Below are positions 4,980 to 5,681 of a stretch of 5,681 nt of DNA, one piece after another. Every line of letters starts with the position of its first letter. Within the stretch, counting starts at the first letter, position 1. Position numbers and translations under genes: made by a program. Under the pieces are notes generated by a model that saw only the letters and a program-made list of their open reading frames with translations, did no database searches and had not been told where the DNA came from. Origin of the DNA: Frankiales bacterium (GTDB lineage: Bacteria; Actinomycetota; Actinomycetes; Mycobacteriales; SCTD01); assembly GCA_025464795.1 (NCBI GenBank), contig JAODNB010000274.1, positions 1 to 5,681 on the forward strand, read 5' to 3'.

Positions 4980-5681
4980 TCAGCCGGAAAGCCGCACCGG
5001 CATGAGCAGGTAGCGGTAGTCCGCCTCGTGCCGCTTGCCGGTGAGCACCGCGGGTCGGGTCGGGCCCGTGAACGACAGCGTCGTGACGTCCGAGTCGACC
5101 GCGCCGAGGCCGTCGAGCAGGTACTGCGGGTTGAAGGCGATGGACATCTCGTCCAGGTCGGAGCCCTCCCAGCCGCACTCGAGCCGCTCGGAGGCCTGCG
5201 CATCGTCCTGACCGCCGGCTTCGAGCACGACGCCCTCGGCCGAGAAGGCCAGCCGAACGGGGGCGTTGCGGGCAGCCACCAGGGCCACGCGCTTCACGGC
5301 CTCGACCAGCGGCGCCGTCGGGACCTCAGCGAAGGCGGAGCTCTCGTTCGGGAGCAGCGAGCGGTACTTCGGGAACTCGCCTTCGAGCAGTCGGGACGTG
5401 GTTCGCCGCCCGCCCCCCTCGAAGCCGATCATGCCCTCGCCGGCACTGCCGGAGGACAGCGCGAGCAGGACCTCGGGCGCGTTCGAGAGCGCCTTGGCGG
5501 TGTCCGCCAGCGTCTTGGCAGGCACCAGCGCCGTCGTGGACAGGTCGGACTGCTCGGGCTTCCACGGCAGCGTGCGGACCGCGAGGCGGTAGCGGTCGGT
5601 GGCGGCGAGCGTCAGCTGGTCGCCCTCGATCTCGATGCGCACCCCGGTGAGCACCGGCAGCGTGTCGTCCCGGCCGGCGGC
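4980..5681 (-). CDS. dnaN: DNA polymerase III beta subunit (sliding clamp), C-terminal part
   Basis: This is the C-terminal 233 residues of the ring-shaped clamp that tethers the replicative polymerase to DNA and recruits many repair and replication partners. The frame is open to the window edge and begins AAGRDDTLPVLTGV, a typical internal DnaN stretch, so the 5' end (roughly 145 residues by comparison with E. coli DnaN) is missing and the true start lies outside. Visible hallmarks are ATDRYRLAV (about residues 27-35 of the fragment) and the terminal YLLMPVRLSG. These match the two halves of the hydrophobic pocket that binds clamp-binding peptides (ATDGHRLAV and MPMRL in E. coli). The stop is TGA at 4982-4980. 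It is followed by a 65-nt gap to gnd that contains a hairpin. The usual upstream neighbour in Actinobacteria is dnaA with oriC. I see no damage in the part present. Confidence 0.97.
   Translation of the reverse strand, partial: AAGRDDTLPVLTGVRIEIEGDQLTLAATDRYRLAVRTLPWKPEQSDLSTTALVPAKTLADTAKALSNAPEVLLALSSGSAGEGMIGFEGGGRRTTSRLLEGEFPKYRSLLPNESSAFAEVPTAPLVEAVKRVALVAARNAPVRLAFSAEGVVLEAGGQDDAQASERLECGWEGSDLDEMSIAFNPQYLLDGLGAVDSDVTTLSFTGPTRPAVLTGKRHEADYRYLLMPVRLSG

Noticed and set aside
4915..5178. N-terminal extension of gnd into dnaN
   Set aside because: The extra residues are a shadow of the dnaN coding region. The GTG at 4914 has a good ribosome binding site and gives the normal family N-terminus.
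4980..5654. GTG at 5654 as the start of dnaN
   Set aside because: The reading frame continues to the window edge with conserved DnaN residues (GRDDTLPVLTG), so this is an internal Val codon of a gene cut by the edge.

Overview
The window is a high-G+C, actinobacterial-type chromosomal replication block. All genes lie on the minus strand, so they read from high to low coordinates: dnaN (3' part only), gnd, recF, dciA (DUF721), gyrB, and probably the first four codons of gyrA at the left edge. The order dnaN-gnd-recF-DUF721-gyrB-gyrA next to oriC is typical of many Actinobacteria (streptomycetes, nocardioids and relatives). The proteins fit this: an actinobacterial RecF, a DciA ending in RGPRDTYG, and a GyrB of about 680 residues without the large proteobacterial insertion. 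I cannot name a genus from the sequence. dnaA and oriC should lie beyond the right edge.

Layout from the right: 5681-4980 is the C-terminal 233 codons of the sliding clamp. After a 65-nt gap holding a perfect 7-bp hairpin and a good ribosome binding site, 4914-3982 is a short-form 6-phosphogluconate dehydrogenase starting at GTG. recF follows after 13 nt (3968-2829, GTG start, no visible Shine-Dalgarno), and dciA (2839-2342) overlaps the recF end by 11 nt. This spacing suggests one translationally linked unit. A 224-nt gap (2341-2118) separates dciA from gyrB and holds a weak promoter candidate, a DnaA-box-like 9-mer and two small hairpins. gyrB occupies 2117-72.

The most notable non-coding signal is in the 58-nt gap between gyrB and the probable gyrA start. 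Two 14-bp parS-like sites (33-46 and 59-72) have centres 26 bp apart, and the second touches the gyrB stop codon. These are probable ParB loading sites, which fits the expected nearness to oriC.

Functionally the block combines replication processivity (DnaN), gap repair (RecF), helicase loading (DciA), supercoiling control (GyrB/GyrA) and origin segregation (parS), with one metabolic gene, gnd, embedded among them. I see no mobile element, CRISPR array, RNA gene or frameshift, and no convincing undescribed system. This is a core housekeeping region, and the interest is in its small regulatory sites.
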